This document shows, in pieces, positions 12,660 to 23,778 of a DNA stretch of 64,000 nt. The stretch comes from Polytrichum commune. Taxonomy: Eukaryota > Streptophyta > Polytrichopsida > Polytrichales > Polytrichaceae. The position numbers and the translations under genes were made by a program. The notes under the pieces are model-generated. The model saw nothing but the letters and a program-made list of their open reading frames with translations. It ran no database searches and had not been told where the DNA came from. The stretch's first letter is position 1, and each line of letters begins with the position of its first letter. The DNA lies in the NCBI GenBank assembly GCA_950295325.1, contig OX485804.1, positions 66,874,033 to 66,938,032 on the forward strand. Reading direction: 5' to 3'.

Positions 12660-14786
12660 GTAAAATTCAATTTCAGATTACATTCAACCAACTACTACAG
12701 ACAATCAATACATAACTAACCTCATTTCATATTCAACCCACTAATACACTCGGCCTACACCCCAACTAGCCTCATTACAGAAAACATTCAATTTCAGATT
12801 TGACTCAACCCACTCAACCATCTACCCCAATATGGTTGTCTCGGTCCCGAGACACCTATTTCAATGACTAGAACTCAATTTCAGATTTCATTCAACCAAC
12901 CATTACAGTCAGCCTAGACCTACTAACCTCATTTCAGAATGCATTCAACCCACTAATACACTCAACCTAAGCATAACTAGCCTCATTTCAGATCATATTC
13001 AACCCACTAATACAGTCAGCCTACACCTAACTAGCCTCATTTCAGAAAACATTCAAGTTCAGATTTGATTCAACCCACTTAACCATCTGCCCCAATATGG
13101 TTGTCTCGGCCCCGAGACACCTATTTCAATGACTAGAACTCAATTTCAGATTTCATTCAACCAACTATTAAAGTCAGCCTAGACCTACTAACCTCATTTC
13201 AGAATGCATTCAACCCACTAATACACTCAAACTAAGGATAACTAGCCTCATTTCAGATCATATTCAACCCACTAATACACTCAGCCTACACCTAACTAGC
13301 CTCATTTAAGAAAACATTCAATTTCAGATTTGACTGATCCAACTCAACCATCTGCCCCAATATGGTTGTCTCGGCCCCGAGACACCTATTTCCATGACTA
13401 GAACTCAATTTCAGATTTCATTCAACCAACTATTACATTCAGCCTAGACCTACTAACTTCATTCCAGAATGCATTCAACCCACTAATACACTCAACCTAA
13501 GCATAACTAGCCTCATTTCAGATCATATTCAACCCATTAATACACTCAGCCTACACCCTAACTAGCCTCATTTCAGAAAACATTCAAGTTCAGATTTGAT
13601 TCAACCCACTTAACCATCTGCCCCAATATGGTTGTCTCGGTCCCGAGACACCTATTTCAATGACTAGAACTCAATTTCAGATTTCATTCAACCAACTATT
13701 ACATTCAGCCTAGACCTACTAACCTCATTTCAGAATGCATTCAACCCACTAATACACTCAACCTAAGCATAACTAGCCTCATTTCAAATCATATTCAACC
13801 CACTAATACAGTCAGCCTTCACCCCAACTAGCCTCATTTCATAAAACATTCAAGTTTAGATTTGATTTAACCCACTTAACCATCTGCCCCAATATGGTTG
13901 TCTCGGTCCCGAGACACCTATTTCAATGACTAGAACTCAATTTCAGATTTCATTCAACCAACTATTACATTCAGCCTAGACCTACTAACCTCATTTCAGA
14001 ACGCATTCAACCCACTAATACACTCAACCTAAGCATAACTAACCTCATTTCAGATCATATTCAACCCACTAATAAACATAACCTAAACCCAACTAGCCTC
14101 ATTTCAGATCATATTCAACCCACTAATACACTCAGCCTTCACCCCAACTAGCCTCATTTCAGAAAACATTCAAGTTTAGATTTGATTCAACCCACTTAAC
14201 CATCTGCCCCAATATGGTTGTCTCGGTCCCGAGACACCTATTTCAATGACTAGAACTCAATTTCAGATTTCATTCAACCAACTATTACATTCAGCCTAGA
14301 CCTACTAACCTCATTTCAGAACGCATTTAACCCACTAATACACTCAACCTAAGCATAACTAACCTCATTTCAGATCATATTCAACCCACTAATACAGTCA
14401 GCCTTCACCCCAACTAGCCTCATTTCAGAAAACATTCAAGTTTAGATTTGATTCAACCAACTCAACCATCTGCCCCAATATGGTTGTCTCGGCCCCGAGA
14501 CACCTATTTCCAAGCCTAGAACTCAATTTCAGATTTCATTCAACCAACTATTACATTCAGCCTAGACCTACTAACCTCATTTCAGAATGCATTCAACCCA
14601 CTAATGCACTCAACATAAGCATAACTAACCTCATTTCAGATCATATTCAACTCACTAATACACTCAGCCTACACCCTAACTAGCCTCATTTCAAAAAACA
14701 TTCAATTTCAGATTTGACTGATCCAACTTAACCATCTGCCCCAATATGGTTGTCTCGGCCCCGAGACACCTATTTCCAAGCCTAGA
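12660..14786. repeat. Intronic satellite array B with P2 inverted repeats (part 1)
   Basis: Same 53-bp monomer family, mostly 5-monomer units of 263-269 bp and one of about 319 bp. P2 sites begin at about 12838, 13105, 13372, 13635, 13899, 14218, 14485 and 14754, centre TC or CC. It lies in the intron 12594-16710 of the type B gene. Confidence 0.85.
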
Positions 14787-15760
14787 TGTCGCGCACCTCT
14801 CCATGGGGAGTGCCCGAAACACCATGGGCACAAGGGGGACCCCGGAGTGACACCCGGGACTTGTGGCACCGTTGGTGAGAGGGCCCAAGTGATCCTAGTG
14901 TGGGTGAGGGCCCCGGGCGTTGGGAACGCCTCCCACCCACGGAGACTAGGAGGCACAAGGGTAAGGCCATGAGCTATGCGTAGCTCATGGCGTGGTGATT
15001 CTAGAATGCTCAAGAACACCTCAATCGGAGGTGTGAGCTAGGAGTTATGGCCATTTGAGTGGGGCGTTGTCCCGGGACAGCGCCCTGGTACAGCAGTGCC
15101 TGGGAGTGATTCCCGGGACTGCCAAGGTTCAAACAGGCATAACTTCCTCACCACTTGCCCTAATGGGGCAAGTGAGGAGTCCATTTGCATCTACGTGAAG
15201 CGTAGATGAAGATGGAGTGGTCAAGTGCTAGCATCAGATATCACACAAGGAAGTTATGATGGTCTGAAGCTGTGGGGGCTTCTAGGCCCAGCGGCTAAGG
15301 GAAAATGTCCACTTGGCCCCAACTCTTGGTAGAGAGACAAGAGGTTGGTTGACGGTGGGGTGGGGCCCCCGCGTGAAGTCCTAGAGGCTTATATGGGTGA
15401 GGTGGTGTGGCCTCACCCACCCGAGGCCGAACGGCACGGCCTCCATGGGCTTTGGCCCATTGTGAGGCCATAGTTGCCTAGTATGGTCCGGGTTGTTGTA
15501 GTGTTGCTCCGGCAATGCGATGATCAACATAGGATTGGACTTCCATGGATGGAAGTCCACATCAAAGAAATGGGTTACCGATTAAGGGGTGAGTCCCGAA
15601 AGCAAAGTAGGAGGGTTGGTTCCCCTCCTTTGAATTATATGGTCCGGGGTAAGAGGAGCTAACCATTAGCATGGCGGTATGCGAAGGGTTAGCGCTCGTA
15701 ACCTTCGCTAGAATTGAAAATTGGCAAGATTGTCAACGGGGGCTAGCAAGGGTTGCGACA
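14787..15760. mobile_element. Solo LTR of a retrotransposon
   Basis: A 974-bp segment starting TGTCGC and ending GCGACA, flanked by the direct 5-bp duplication CTAGA (14782-14786 and 15761-15765). Its composition differs sharply from the satellite it interrupts. A TATA-like ATATGG lies near 15390. No internal retrotransposon genes are present, so it is a solo LTR left by recombination. Confidence 0.85.
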
Positions 15761-16600
15761 CTAGAACTCAATTTCAGATTTCATTCAACCAACTATTAAA
15801 GTCAGCCTAGACCTACTAACCTCATTTCAGAATGCATTCAACCCACTAATACACTCAAACTAAGCATAACTAGCCTCATTTTAGATCATATTCAACCCAC
15901 TAATACAGTCAGCCTTCACCCTAACTAGCCTCATTTCAGAAAACATTCAAGTTCAGATTTGACTCAACCCACTTAACCATCTGCCCCAATATGGTTGTCT
16001 CGGCCCCGAGACACCTATTGCCAAGCCTAGAACTCAATTTCAGATTTCATTCAACCAACTATTACATTCAGCCTAGACCTACTAACCTCATTTCAGAACG
16101 CATTCAACCCACTAATACACTCAACCTAAGCATAACTAACCTCGTTTCAGATCATATTCAACCCACTAATACAGTCAGCCTTCACCCTAACTAGCCTCAT
16201 TTCAGAAAACATTCAAGTTCAGATTTGACTCAACCCACTTAACCATCTGCCCCAATATGGTTGTCTCGGTCCCGAGACACCTATTTCCAAGCCTAGAACT
16301 CAATTTCAGATTTCATTCAACCAACTATTACATTCAGCCTAGACCTACTAACCTCATTTCAGAATACATTCAACCCACGAATTCACTCGACCTAAACATA
16401 TCTAAACTCATTTCAGAATACATTCAACCCACTAATACACTCAACCTAAACAGAACTAACCTCATTTCAGAATACATTCAACCCACACATACCTCTAACC
16501 CCAAAAAGAGTGTCTCGGTCCGGCACCTTTGTCTCGGTTTCGGTCTCGGCACCTTTTTTCATAACTAGAAATCAATTTCATATTTCATTAAAAATACACA
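15761..16600. repeat. Intronic satellite array B (part 2)
   Basis: Continuation of the array after the solo LTR. P2 sites begin at about 15998 and 16262, and a broken one lies near 16511. It grades into telomere-like CCCTAA-rich sequence at 16620-16670. Confidence 0.8.
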
Positions 16601-17149
16601 CCTCTAGCCTAATTTCAGATTACAGTCACCCTTAACCCTCACTCTCGCCCTCACCCTAAACCCCTAAGCAAAAAAATTACATTCAAGTATTTATGTGTGG
16701 GACAACCTACCTCTTCCCCGATGTGCTGCTCTTCATTATCCATGTTGGCTTCGCGAAGATCACCAATATCATCCCGGCGATCGAATTCGCCTAGTGTCTG
16801 TTAAGTGTATATGTCATGTGCTCGTTAGCTATGTAGTTGGCCTAAGACATTGTTAGCATTGGAAAGAACCCTTACCCTTAACCCAAACCCCTAAAATTCA
16901 CCAATTGATAACAATCTTTACAAACCTGCTCCTCACTATGATCTGATGTTGAGGCACTGGAGGTTGCCTGAGGTTGAACCTGTGTCTGCGTCACTCCCTG
17001 TTCCAGCTACTCCAACCAAACCCAATTCACAATCCCACACCAAACATAGAACACATTGCCCACACAACAAGGGAAGTTAATGGTTCTCAACTGTTCTAAC
17101 TATCCGTGATATAAATTAACATTATGATTGCACATAAAAGAATATCAAA

Positions 17150-17175
17150 CACTATATTCGTTAAATTGAGACTTT
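17150..17175 (+). mobile_element. X-type element terminus (left end of X3)
   Basis: CACTATATTCGTTAA followed by TTGAGACTTT. The same motif ends X1 (inverted, 42371-42396) and begins X2 (55335). It lies about 150 bp upstream of the last recognisable type B exon, whose gene is truncated here. Confidence 0.6.
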
Positions 17176-17600
17176 TTGGGCATTTTGAGACATTCACAAA
17201 AATAAGAACAAGGATAAATGGAACACATATTGGAGAAAGTTGTAAGATGCGAACACTTTGAAGCGGGTGTTTAGAACAAGAACCCCATTAATAACTCATA
17301 TTTGGGATTGTTTAGGGTGGGCAATCCAAACCTTAGGCCAAGTTGAAGGGGAAATCTTAAAACATTCATATTATTGCACAAAAACTTGTATGAATATGGT
17401 TTAGGTAGGGCAATCCAAACCATAGATCATATTGAAGGGGAAATATGTGAACCAATATAATATAACATACAAAATATTCCAAACTCATATTTGTGATGGT
17501 TTAGGTAGGGCAATCCAAACCTTAGACCATATGGAAGGGGAAATCATGTGACACTTATATTATTGCAAAAAAAACATACAAAGTGTGGCATGTAAAATGC
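17176..17600. repeat. Short tandem repeats inside the X3 left end
   Basis: Three imperfect copies of a unit of about 100 bp containing GGGCAATCCAAACC and GAAGGGGAAAT between 17300 and 17560. No gene is seen. Confidence 0.6.
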
Positions 17601-17699
17601 ATAGCATGCTAACACCACACATCCATTGGATAGTGCGACCCAAAATGTTCTTGCCTATGGCCCACAACCCTACGCCTACTATGGCCTATCTAGCCTTGG

Positions 17700-19080
17700 A
17701 GACTGCCTATTTTTCTTTTGCATCTTTTTCTTTTGTTGCGGCTTCTTTTGCTCGCATTGCTTCAACATTCTTGAAAATCTCCGCCCCGCGACTATAGCCA
17801 AGCTTGAGGTGACCGCCATCCATAACACATTTTGGATTCCGTCGGCCGCCCGAAGTATACGACGAAGAATTCGAATACAATGAAGTGGATTGTCTAGCAT
17901 TTCTGGTCATGGAGTAAAAACGCTCCAACTCGATGGACGCACTAGACCGCATAGGTTTACGGGCGGGAGCAACCTGCAACGTGTCAATGCAAGAACACAT
18001 GTGTTAGTTTAGGGAGGAAGACCCAAACGTGTCACAGGTTCATTTTTTTAGTGCAAAATGATTGTAATGCGCGGTTAACCATGATTGGGGGGGGGGGGGG
18101 GGTTCACCTTGTCACCGGGGGTGTTCCCGTCCGAGTTGGCGAGGAGGGGCAAGGCGTCCTGCAAAGGAATAGGAAGGGTGCCACTCTTCGTAGGCCGAGC
18201 GTCCATCCGCAGCCGCCGTTGAGGTGTAATACTCCCGCCAGGCCGAGAGGGGGACGCCCGGACGCATAGGGCAACCTTGCTTCATTTTCTTTTGCTTTTT
18301 TTTCTTTTGCCTCTTTTTCTTTTGCCTCTTTTTCTTTTGCTGCGGCTTATTTTGCTCGCATTGCTTCAACATTCCTGAAAATCTCCGCCCCGCGACTATA
18401 GCCATTCTTGGGGTGACAGCCAACAATAACACATTTTGGATTCCGTCGGCCGCCCGAATTATACGACGAAGAATTCGAATACGATGAAGTGGACTGTCTT
18501 GCATTTCTGGTCATGGAGTAGAAACGCTCCAACTCGACGGACGGATCATCCCGCATAGGTTTACGGGCGGGAGCAACCTGCAACGCGTGAATGCAAGAAC
18601 ACACGTGTTAGTTAAGGGAGGAAGACCCAAACGTGTCACACGTTCATTTTTTAAGTGCGGGATGATTGTAATGCGTGGTTAACCATGTTTTTTTGGAGGG
18701 GGGGGGGTTCACCTTGTCACCGGGGGCGTTCCCGTCGGAGTTGGCGAGGAGGGGCAAGGCGTCCCGCAAAGGGATAGGAAGGGTGCCACTCTTCGTGGGC
18801 CGAGCGTCCATCCGCAGCCGCCGTTGAGGTGTAATACTCCCGCCGGGCCGAGAGGGGGACGCCCGGACGCATTTGCGATCTATGCCCTTGAGCGGCGACG
18901 GGGACGGAGATGGCCGAAGATTTGCTTGGGTGGGGGGCTATCGACGACGCCGGCGTCGATAGGCTCCTTGGAGTAGTCGATGGTGGACGCGGCATCGTAG
19001 ACGGTCTCGTAGAAGAAGCTCCCCAAGTTTGATTCGCTGACGATCTCAATCGAGGGCTCCAAACGCTGGCGCAAAAAAGG
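17700..19080 (-). pseudogene. Tandemly duplicated exon-like segments of unknown gene
   Basis: Two coding-like modules alternate on the minus strand. One contains RPGVPLSARREYYTSTAAAD; the other contains ELERFYSMTRNARQSTS and a Lys/Glu-rich tail. Equivalent positions lie about 600 bp apart (17970 and 18571; 18102 and 18706), so this is a tandem duplication of about 600 bp. Possible donors and acceptors flank the modules, but an in-frame stop separates the segment at 18890-19075 from the next module. I do not recognise the product. Homopolymer runs (G12 near 18090) may hide errors. Confidence 0.45.
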
Positions 19081-19184
19081 AAACAAAACAAAACCCAAGG
19101 GGAGGGGGGGAGGGGGGAGCATGTGAAAATCGATATACAATTGAGGCATAATATATCACACACAATGGCACACCATGTAGTATC

Positions 19185-19949
19185 TCAAATGAATTTATTA
19201 TATTTCGCGTGAGCGTACAACTCTCTGTACATATAGTCCTTCGGATCCATGTATCTTTTGCCTATCGGATTACAACTAAAGAACCGGGGCACGGGTAGTC
19301 CGCTCCCCACGAGTGTTTGAATGTACTTAAGTAGGTCTAACAAAAAGCGGTCTCGGACCTTCTCGACCGTCCACGTGGGGCAAACTATGAAGTTCGAGGT
19401 CGGGTTCAAAATGTTTTTGGAAGCGCCGTCGTCCACCATCAACGTGTTGTCACGGGTGGGGCGAACGTCGTAGGGACAGCCGACCATGGTCGGACGCTGG
19501 TCCCATACGACTGGCTTCAAGACCTTAAGAAATTGGTTTACGGCGGGGTTGTTGGGCTTCTTCACAACCCTGCCCTTGGGGGTGTATAATGTTTTACAAG
19601 AATCCTGTCCTAGGACCAAGCACGGGGGTTGGAGTCCCTTGAAGATGAACTCCACGATGGCCTGGGTATTCTCGGACTTCATGGAGCTCCAAATGATCAC
19701 CCACCATTTGGATAGGGCGACCTGTAGGAAGCGCCGAAGCCACGGGCGGAGGTACACTAGCTTGCTTTTGATGTACGCGGGGGGTCCATCGTAGTTGGCG
19801 TCCTCGGGCTTGCAGAAAGGCACCGTGGGGACCCTCGGACAATGCACGCACTGGACAAGGACCCCGTTGAGGTCTAGCACCAGGAACCGGGTCTTGGGAG
19901 GCGAAGGTGGCGAGGGCAAAATCGGGGGGACCGCCGCGCTGTCCTCCAC
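19185..19949 (-). CDS. FCP1/NIF-like HAD-family phosphatase domain protein
   Basis: A single 254-residue open frame. Residues 22-31 read FLVLDLNGVL, the position of the DxDx(T/V) signature of CTD-type phosphatases, with Asn28 in place of the second Asp. Further FCP1-type blocks follow: VYLRPWLRRFL, VIIWSSMK and LMVDDGASKN, the last supplying the conserved DD. Plant proteins with a DLNG variant are known. Loss of the second Asp suggests weak or no phosphatase activity. It lies inside X3 between the left end and the type A gene, on the same strand as the latter, so it may be a captured passenger gene. No upstream exon was identified. Confidence 0.65.
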   Translation of the reverse strand: MEDSAAVPPILPSPPSPPKTRFLVLDLNGVLVQCVHCPRVPTVPFCKPEDANYDGPPAYIKSKLVYLRPWLRRFLQVALSKWWVIIWSSMKSENTQAIVEFIFKGLQPPCLVLGQDSCKTLYTPKGRVVKKPNNPAVNQFLKVLKPVVWDQRPTMVGCPYDVRPTRDNTLMVDDGASKNILNPTSNFIVCPTWTVEKVRDRFLLDLLKYIQTLVGSGLPVPRFFSCNPIGKRYMDPKDYMYRELYAHAKYNKFI

Positions 19950-20450
19950 ACTCCTCGGAGAGGATCGGTGGGGAGCCGCGACGCTATGCTCCGAACCCTG
20001 CGGCGACGAGCGAGAGAAGGCGGACGAGGACTATGTTATGCTATGTCCATCTCAAGCAGAACGGAAATTTTGTGCAAACACGAGAAGAATTGGACCATTG
20101 GTGGCAACAAAAACATACAAGGCGAACAACATACATTGGGACACGGATGCAAACATATGGGCGCCAAAAATAATAATTTTATTTTTACAAATCTCTATGT
20201 ACAATTTGATTGGGGGGGGGGGGACCGCGGTGAACGAGGGCATTCACACTATCCTAATTCTACATCTACAAAATTGGTTGCGCGCCGCCAAGGTCGAGCG
20301 TAGTCGAGTGCAAGTGAGACGAAGGGGATCGCGGGGGGGGGGCACGTTGGGGGGAGGGGGAGCAAGTGTAGAGCATGGGGGGGCAGGGGGTGTGCATTTC
20401 CTCCTAGCAAGGGGGACACGACCACGCCAACAAGACAATGACCCAGGAAG
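19950..20450. other. Spacer between phosphatase-like ORF and type A gene
   Basis: No gene found. It contains several G homopolymers (20212-20222, 20333-20342, 20349-20361). Confidence 0.4.
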
Positions 20451-20470
20451 TTTGGGTCGGTCGACCCAAA
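20451..20470. repeat. P3 palindrome-type site
   Basis: Arms TTTGGGTCG/CGACCCAAA around GT, just downstream of the type A stop codon. Confidence 0.85.
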
Positions 20471-20773
20471 CTGGGGAGGGCTCAGTGTATTACCTCGCCC
20501 TGGTCATGTCTCGACGATGTGGAAGCCTCCACCGTCCCCGCTGCCCCGCCTCTCTCGCCACCGCCTTCTCCGACGACGTCAGGAACCTTCTCCTGCAAAC
20601 GATCGGCATCAGGCCCTTGTCCTAAACCAATCTCCGCATGTGCATCATGCATGGGTTCATCGATTTGGTTAGGAGTAGAGGTATCACCAGGCCCTTGCAG
20701 GCCTTCAACATCTAGCATGGCCGTGTCTAGTTGACACCCATGTTGGTCAAGGGAGGACTGCGCTGCAACGGGG

Positions 20774-20793
20774 TTTGGGTCGGGCGACCCAAA
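20774..20793. repeat. P3 site inside coding exon
   Basis: Arms TTTGGGTCG/CGACCCAAA around GG; read in frame as FGSPDPN on the minus strand. Confidence 0.85.
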
Positions 20794-20842
20794 CTGTCCT
20801 GCATCTGGAGAGGGCCCTTCGGACACTCCAGTGGATGGTGGG

Positions 20843-20862
20843 TTTGGGTCGGTCGACCCAAA
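20843..20862. repeat. P3 site inside coding exon
   Basis: Arms perfect around GT; read in frame as FGSTDPN on the minus strand. Confidence 0.85.
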
Positions 20863-22049
20863 CATCCTGGGGTCGTCCGATTGGTGAGGGGGCGCCATGA
20901 CTATGGGGGGCCGAAGTGGTGGAGGGCCCAAAGGGGAGGAAGCTCCAGATACGCGCCAGATGTTGGGGTCATCCACTTGCTGGACCGGCGCGTACGGAAC
21001 TTGGTGGGGCCGCATCAAGTGCTGGAAGCTGAAAGACGATTGCGGCATAGGCTGCTGAGGGATGCTCTGCGCAGGGAAGCCGGGGGGCAAGTGCGGGAAG
21101 GAGCTGGAGGGAGCCACCACCAAACCTTGCGCCCACATTCCTTGTATCACTTGTGATATCAATTCGGCGTGGGACGGAGGTTGGGCCATCGCCCTCTGTC
21201 GCTCCTACTCCAACAGGAGAGCCCTTAGCTCTGCTACCTCGTTCCGCATTGAGGGTTCTTCCGCGGCAGCCTTTTGCAGGCGGACTCGCTGCTCCTCGTC
21301 CCTCCTCATCTTCTCGTTCGCCTCCTCCACAGTCAGGACCTCGGGCTTCACCCTAACCATGCCAGCGAACGCTGTCGGGGACGGGGGATCTGATCTTAGC
21401 CGTTTGGCGAGCTCAATGTCATCGTCGTCCTCGCTGCTTATGGCAATGGTCTCCTCCACGGAGTAGTCACCATACAACTTCTTCCCCTTCATCTTCCTCC
21501 TCTCCCTGAACGTGGCGGTCGCGTCCCTGGAATACATGTCCCGTGCATTGTCCACCGTCAGGACGGGCACGAGCTTACTCTGCTGGGTTGCCGCCCGCAT
21601 CGCCTTCTTCCGTTGAGGGGCTTCGGATTATTGCGTGAAGCCCGTTGCCCTTTCCTCCACGTCGCCTTCCTTCTCCGCCTCCTCGTGCTCCTCTTCTTCC
21701 TCCTCCTCCTCGACATCGCCACCTTCTGTGCGGGACGGATTGCCCGGATGCAACCCGACAAGAGGTTCGGGTACTTGGGTTATGGCCCTCATGGCCATTT
21801 CTTCCGGGTTGATCCGCCTCACCCTATCAAGAGGATTTTCGCCCCCCTGAACAACCTCGTCGACGTAGCTACCCGGGATCCAATCGAGGATGTCCATCTT
21901 CTTTGCCAGCGATCTCTACGTCCTGTAAAATGGCAGATCGCCATCCTCTATGTAGGAGTATATACTCAGCCCCGACATCTACACAATCCAAGTTATATAG
22001 ACATTAGAATTAGGCGAGGGACATAAACAAGACCAAGTACAATGTGTAG

Positions 22050-22213
22050 TTTGGGTCGATCGACCCAAACCAACAAAGAGCCTAGTTTGGGTCGATCGAC
22101 CCAAACCAACAAAGAGCCTAGTTTGGGTCGATCGACTCAAACCAACAAAGAGACTAGTTTGGGTCGATCGACCCAAACCAACACAGAGCCTAGTTTGGGT
22201 CGATCGACCCAAA
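22050..22213. repeat. Tandem array of five P3 palindromes in an intron
   Basis: Sites at 22050, 22086, 22122, 22158 and 22194, an exact 36-bp period. The centre is AT in all, with one arm mismatch in the third. They lie in the intron 21979-22242. Confidence 0.95.
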
Positions 22214-23665
22214 CTGCGCACGAGTTATAGAAAGTCGCTTACCATGGCAGCATAGATAGGTTTAGAGCCTCCGAAGACATTGAAGATGCAATCCCCTCTC
22301 CTCGTCAGCGTCCTCATCATTCTCACGTAAAATTCCATCCGCAGCTCATCTAAAGGATAGTTCGCGTATTTAGCCTCGTCGTAGAGGCACTTGTTGACAC
22401 CCAACCCTTCTGGAACTTGGAAGAGTTTGTCCATCCGGGATATAGGGTGGTTCGGCACCTTCAGCAACTCCGCTTTGTACACGAAGTACAAACACAAGAC
22501 GTTGACGAACTTGGTCTTCTTGTCCCTCAACGTCGTGTAAGCCCCCTCCGCCGGTGCGGCGATGTAGTGAGACTTGGAGACTGCATACTCCGGCTGCAGT
22601 TTCCGGACAAGCTCGTACACCTGCTCCGCCCTCCTATCCTCGACTATCCAAAGCCAGATATCTACCTCCCTGAACTTAGGGCTTGCATAATCGACGAACT
22701 TAGATAGGAAGGGGTCATAGAAGAGGGTGCTCATCGTGCCCTCAAATGAGCTTCCAGGAATATTCCTGAAATCAATCATCCCAAAAGGAAAGCGGTCCCT
22801 TGCTTTCGTCCTTATCGCCATTCTGGCGTCTTGACCTGGCCAGCCCTGAATTTTCAACGGGTCGGCGGTGACAAGGTTGAAGTACGCTTCCCCTTCAAAC
22901 TGGACAATCTTCTTCTCCTTGATGAAGTTCGAGAACGCACGCGCTGTGTGATCCGGAAGCACCCGGTTCTTCCCACCCTTCACCATCTTGGCCCGCAAGA
23001 AGTCGTCCCCCGCTTCCCTTATTAGAGCCGCCATGGAGGCACTGGTGAACTTATATTCAGCTTTGAATGCTCTCCAGTTAGCCTCATGGACCTCGCCGTC
23101 CACGACAATATTCCTCTCTGGCACTAGTTTATGCAGCTCCTGCACGATAGTCATCTTCTTTTTCCTGTTATCCGTCCATTCCTTCATGGTGTAGCATGAA
23201 GGAACGAAGGATTTGGGCTTTTGGAAGACAATCTTCGGGTGCACCCAACACCTCTTCGCCGTGGGTGCCACGTGCAGGATGTGAGATGCCGCCTTCTCCA
23301 CCTCCGTCTCTGACAGCCCTTGAAGAGTTCTAAAGAACTCTCTCACGAGAGGCTTCATTTGCTTGAAACGCGAGGTTTGGCTGAAGAAAATGCCAGTGTC
23401 GGGGTCGATCAAATCCCCCGTCTCGTACTTTTCAAACACGGTTTTCCACTTCCTCCAAACTGAGTCAGATGCTGTAATCAAGTAAATCTCCCCCTTGAGG
23501 TCGCTGTATTTCTTCTGCTTGTGGCTCGAATTATCAATGGAGGAGAATTTGTTGATCATTTGGTATTTGAAATCTTGCACGTCCACAAAACAGAACATTT
23601 GAATGCGTGTTAGATATGTACATGTGATTTCCAACCCATATCATGACCAACATCTGCAACAACAG

Positions 23666-23778
23666 TTTGGGTCGATCGACCCAAACTAAAAAAACACAAG
23701 ACTGCAACAATTGTTTGGGTCGATCGACCCAAACTAAATAAACTAGCTGCATCAGGAGTTTGGGTCGGTCGACCTAAA
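23666..23778. repeat. Three P3 sites in an intron
   Basis: Sites at 23666-23685 (AT), 23714-23733 (AT) and 23759-23778 (GT, one mismatch), in the intron 23574-23788. Confidence 0.9.

Larger units (their letters stand above)
5092..16997 (-). pseudogene. Type B ParB-methyltransferase-like gene of element M1
   Basis: At least twelve exons on the minus strand: 16926-16997, 16711-16797, 11959-12593, 11669-11864, 11347-11538, 11040-11258, 10643-10878, 9830-10526, about 6222-6577, 5793-6066, 5489-5684 and 5092-5383. The 11959-12593 exon has FFVCDGNHRRQAW, the ParB-type DGxHR signature. The 9830 exon has a charged coiled coil. The exons after it follow beta-class methyltransferase order: VDLILADLPEG at the DPPY position, then CGPREKSLALIQMLIQ, GDIVLDCSTATG at the FxGxG position, and HIAALEAD. 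Both catalytic motifs are degenerate. An in-frame TAA at 12048-12050 breaks the ParB exon, and the first exon is missing (compare 47292-47510). Two introns of 3.3 and 4.1 kb are filled with palindrome-bearing satellite. Other boundaries rest on GT/AG and homology to the copies at 52888 and 47292; the exon end near 6222 is uncertain. Confidence 0.7.

Noticed and set aside
6838-16600. Centromeric satellite
   Set aside because: The arrays are short, broken by exons, and confined to introns of one gene.
22050-22213. CRISPR-like array of regular palindromic repeats
   Set aside because: Spacers are identical, not unique; the context is eukaryotic intron sequence with no cas genes.
21979-22230. Open frames with GRSTQTNKEPSL repeats on both strands
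   Set aside because: Product of the 36-bp P3 array in an intron; the period is a multiple of three.
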